The translations under genes and the position numbers were made by a program. Shown here one piece after another: positions 62,133 to 64,000 of a stretch of DNA of 64,000 nt. Under the pieces are notes generated by a model. The model did no database searches. It saw only the letters and a list, made by a program, of their open reading frames with translations, and was not told the DNA's origin. The stretch's first letter is position 1, and each line of letters starts with the position of its first letter. This stretch comes from Bacillota bacterium. Lineage in GTDB: Bacteria > Bacillota_I > Bacilli_A > RFN20 > CAG-288. Where the stretch lies: the NCBI GenBank assembly GCA_023398335.1, contig JAEWSJ010000012.1, forward strand, positions 129,130 through 193,129, in the 5' to 3' direction.

Positions 62133-63110
62133 ATGGATTCACAAAACAGTGTTATCGCATTTGTGGAAGAGGAAGCTAATCTTGCTGGGCAAGAAAGACT
62201 TGCTGTTTCAAATGATAAATTAATACAAGAATTAGTTGAAAAGTCAAAAGCTATTAACGATGAGAATGGAGATAAAAAAGGTGCGTTAGATTTCGTAGAA
62301 AAAAATCTTCCTTCCCTTATATCAATAGCTCCACATTTAGCCTTGCAAATATATTTAAATCTGTTAGCGGTCAGCGGACTCCAATATGAACTAGTGGATA
62401 AAATGACCAGTTTACTTTCACGTGAAGACATTCCCGCTAAAGCTTATGGATTAATTCAAAGATACGTCTCGATATTTAAGCAAAAAGAGACAGTCTCACC
62501 GCAAGAAGTATCTAGCGACAAGAATATTATCGAAGCAATAGATAGTTGTGATATAAGAAGAATTCCACGTGTTTTATTCTATATTGAATTACGTTTAAAA
62601 ACCGATTCCAATATGGATTATATGATTGATTTAATTTCACCATTTATGGCATCGAATAAAGATTCGTTATTTAAAATATCATTACTTCGTCAACTCGTTA
62701 CCTTGGCAACCAGATATCCAGCGACCAAACCTTTAACGATGACATTCAAGAATAGAAGTTACACTATTACTCTCAACGGCAAATTCAAAGATAATGAAGA
62801 TCCGTTTTTAATGACAGTTAATTATTTCTTATCTATTTGTAAGGATAAATTCATCGAAGATAAAAATGTAAGAGAATTAATATTATCATTATCTATTATA
62901 TATAGAGTCCTTCATTTGAATGAAGAGAAGGTATTAAACAACGAAGTAGATTTAAAGTCGTTCTGCTATTGTATTGCGAGCGCTTATTATCACAATCTAG
63001 GAGATAATCCATATTTGTATATGGAATATCCTTCTTCTTACAAATCCGCTAAAGGATGGAAAGAAGCAGATGATTTTTTACACGATGTCTATTTTACAAC
63101 CGGTTATTAA
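62133..63110 (+). CDS. Uncharacterised helical protein upstream of an rRNA operon
   Basis: The 325-residue protein is soluble, charged and mostly helical, with no signal peptide, membrane segment or motif that I recognise. N-terminal segments (AFVEEEANLAGQERL and KAINDENGDKKGALDFVE) suggest helical-repeat structure. The C-terminal third includes SFCYCIASAYYHNLGDNP. TAGGAGATAAGAAAT gives its ribosome binding site. A VanZ-like gene starts 2 bases after its stop. Function unknown. Confidence 0.75.
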   Translation: MDSQNSVIAFVEEEANLAGQERLAVSNDKLIQELVEKSKAINDENGDKKGALDFVEKNLPSLISIAPHLALQIYLNLLAVSGLQYELVDKMTSLLSREDIPAKAYGLIQRYVSIFKQKETVSPQEVSSDKNIIEAIDSCDIRRIPRVLFYIELRLKTDSNMDYMIDLISPFMASNKDSLFKISLLRQLVTLATRYPATKPLTMTFKNRSYTITLNGKFKDNEDPFLMTVNYFLSICKDKFIEDKNVRELILSLSIIYRVLHLNEEKVLNNEVDLKSFCYCIASAYYHNLGDNPYLYMEYPSSYKSAKGWKEADDFLHDVYFTTGY

Positions 63111-63112
63111 TT

Positions 63113-63601
63113 ATGGAGAAAAAGATTTATCAAATAATACTAGGCATCCTATATATTTCTTTGATAGTCTTTTTTTCATATTCGTGTTTACAAAACGGAG
63201 ATAGTTCAGGAAACTTTAGTGTTCAAGTATCGAAGGGAATTGCGAACGTTCTTAATTCAATATTTAAGACCTCCTATGTCGTTGATGATAACTTTGTTCA
63301 TCTAGTTAGAAAACTGATAGGTCATTATGGCTATTTTGTTTTACTTGGAATTGTTTCTTCACTATTTTATTATTCGTTTAATAACCTTGGGTTAGTTAAG
63401 AAAATAATTATCAATTTTTTATCAGCGTTAGTATTTGCACTTGTTTCTGAATTTATTTTTCAATTAATTACCAGTGGAAGAGCAGCATCTATCATCGATG
63501 TCTTGATTGATTATTCAGGATTTATTACATCAGCAATAATTATTTCTACTATATATATAGTAAGAAATAAGAATAAAACTTCTGAAATGGCGCATAAATA
63601 A
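63113..63601 (+). CDS. VanZ-like family membrane protein
   Basis: The 162-residue protein has four membrane segments. FSYSCLQNGDSSG after the first helix and the segment FVHLVRKLIGHYGYFVLLGI are typical of VanZ-like proteins (conserved His and Arg). VanZ-like proteins give low-level teicoplanin resistance in enterococci, but most have unknown cellular roles. It is linked to the preceding unknown gene (2-base gap) and is followed by a terminator and rRNA promoters. Confidence 0.88.
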   Translation: MEKKIYQIILGILYISLIVFFSYSCLQNGDSSGNFSVQVSKGIANVLNSIFKTSYVVDDNFVHLVRKLIGHYGYFVLLGIVSSLFYYSFNNLGLVKKIIINFLSALVFALVSEFIFQLITSGRAASIIDVLIDYSGFITSAIIISTIYIVRNKNKTSEMAHK

Positions 63602-63630
63602 GGTCTTTTTAGAAATAAATTAGCTGACTT

Positions 63631-63653
63631 AAGGCCCGGAGCGGCCTTTTTAA
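63631..63653 (+). terminator. Terminator before the rRNA promoters
   Basis: AAGGCC (63631-63636) pairs with GGCCTT (63643-63648), followed by T-rich sequence. It separates the VanZ-like unit from the rRNA operon. Confidence 0.8.
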
Positions 63654-63683
63654 AACTTTTTTTAAAAAAATGTTAAAAAGTAC

Positions 63684-63712
63684 TTTACAACCGCTTATAC
63701 ATTTAATACAAT
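63684..63712 (+). promoter_or_regulatory. rRNA operon promoter P1
   Basis: TTTACA (63684-63689), a 17-bp spacer and TACAAT (63707-63712). It lies upstream of a boxA-type leader, as expected for the first of tandem rRNA promoters. Confidence 0.65.
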
Positions 63713-63789
63713 ATATGAGCGCCTGAAAAGAGCGAGAAAATAATTCGAAAGAAACGTAAAAATTTCTTGAAAAATATTTCAAAACTTAC

Positions 63790-63818
63790 TTGACTTAGGC
63801 ACCGATAGATGATAACAT
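63790..63818 (+). promoter_or_regulatory. rRNA operon promoter P2
   Basis: TTGACT (63790-63795), a 17-bp spacer and TAACAT (63813-63818). Its spacing and its place about 60 bases before the boxA-like sequence fit the main growth-dependent rRNA promoter. Confidence 0.7.
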
Positions 63819-64000
63819 TATCTATTGTCAGCGGGTTGAATAAACCCAATGAATCAGGCCTTAAAAACCTGAGATTGATCTTTGAAAACTGGATAGATAC
63901 AACTAGATTAAACACATTTAATTTACGTTAATTCCAAAAGAAATTAATTAGTAAAAGTCAGTAATTATTATTGAGTCAAAAATTAGAATTGAATATATTA
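63819..64000 (+). other. Leader of an rRNA operon with boxA-like antitermination site
   Basis: TGATCTTTGA at 63876-63885 matches the boxA consensus TGYTCTTTGA in 9 of 10 positions and is followed by AAACTGGATAG, common upstream of 16S rRNA in Firmicutes. Small hairpins (GGGTT/AACCC near 63835 and CAGG/CCTG near 63855) precede it. No 16S sequence is reached before the window ends, so the rRNA gene itself is inferred. Confidence 0.7.

Noticed and set aside
63703..63915. Minus-strand open frame across the rRNA promoters
   Set aside because: It overlaps two good promoters and the boxA leader and has no ribosome binding site or recognisable product.

Overview
The window looks like the chromosome of a low-GC member of the Bacillota, probably an uncultured Bacilli or Mollicutes-related gut lineage. 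It is AT-rich, uses AAGGAGG-type ribosome binding sites and has many small lipoproteins. It carries a Firmicutes hprK-lgt-ppaX-trxB-whiA operon and a perfect CcpA cre-type site in front of gap. TGA, TAG and TAA all act as stops and Trp is TGG, so this is the standard bacterial code.

Layout. 1-1476: a decayed GGDEF gene and an orphan lipoprotein. 1597-13227: a glycan-uptake locus under a LacI-type regulator, with two divergent units. One holds a GH94 phosphorylase and an ABC ATPase with a large coiled-coil insert. The other holds lacI, a binding lipoprotein, two permeases and a second GH94-like enzyme. A matching 17-bp operator lies in both promoters. 13232-16173: a GT2 glycosyltransferase, a gene-free gap and two decayed genes (kinase-like and Rgg-like). 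16308-18492: a Crp/Fnr regulator diverging from a cupin / Fe-S / Cys-protein unit. 18514-26494: a methyltransferase and a defence-like cluster made of a PLD-helicase-DUF3427 protein with a Nudix hydrolase, an AIPR protein with an unknown partner, and a membrane-anchored DnaQ-type exonuclease.

26511-27179 is the most unusual part of the window. It is a non-coding array of about 60 degenerate 11-bp units (consensus about GTCTCAATTAA) with only two 1-bp slips. The last 40 units keep perfect 11-bp register, and a 15-unit (165-bp) duplication is layered on top.

27302-32107: an acyltransferase, a lipoprotein, an IS30 remnant, MsrAB and a flavin disulfide reductase. 32294-39653: a tight redox operon with a CooC-like ATPase, two 2-hydroxyacyl-CoA dehydratase-family subunits, their activator, a 55-residue membrane protein, an acetyl-CoA-synthase-like fragment and an Old Yellow Enzyme family reductase. 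39712-49171: accessory genes, several of them broken. 49402-63601: core genes (uvrA, hprK operon, gap-pgk-tpiA) and membrane proteins. 63684-64000: the promoters and leader of an rRNA operon whose 16S gene starts outside the window.

About ten accessory genes are broken by nonsense codons or 1-base indels while the core genes are intact. At least four of the indels shorten a homopolymer by one base, so some could be sequencing error. The in-frame nonsense substitutions suggest that much of the decay is real.
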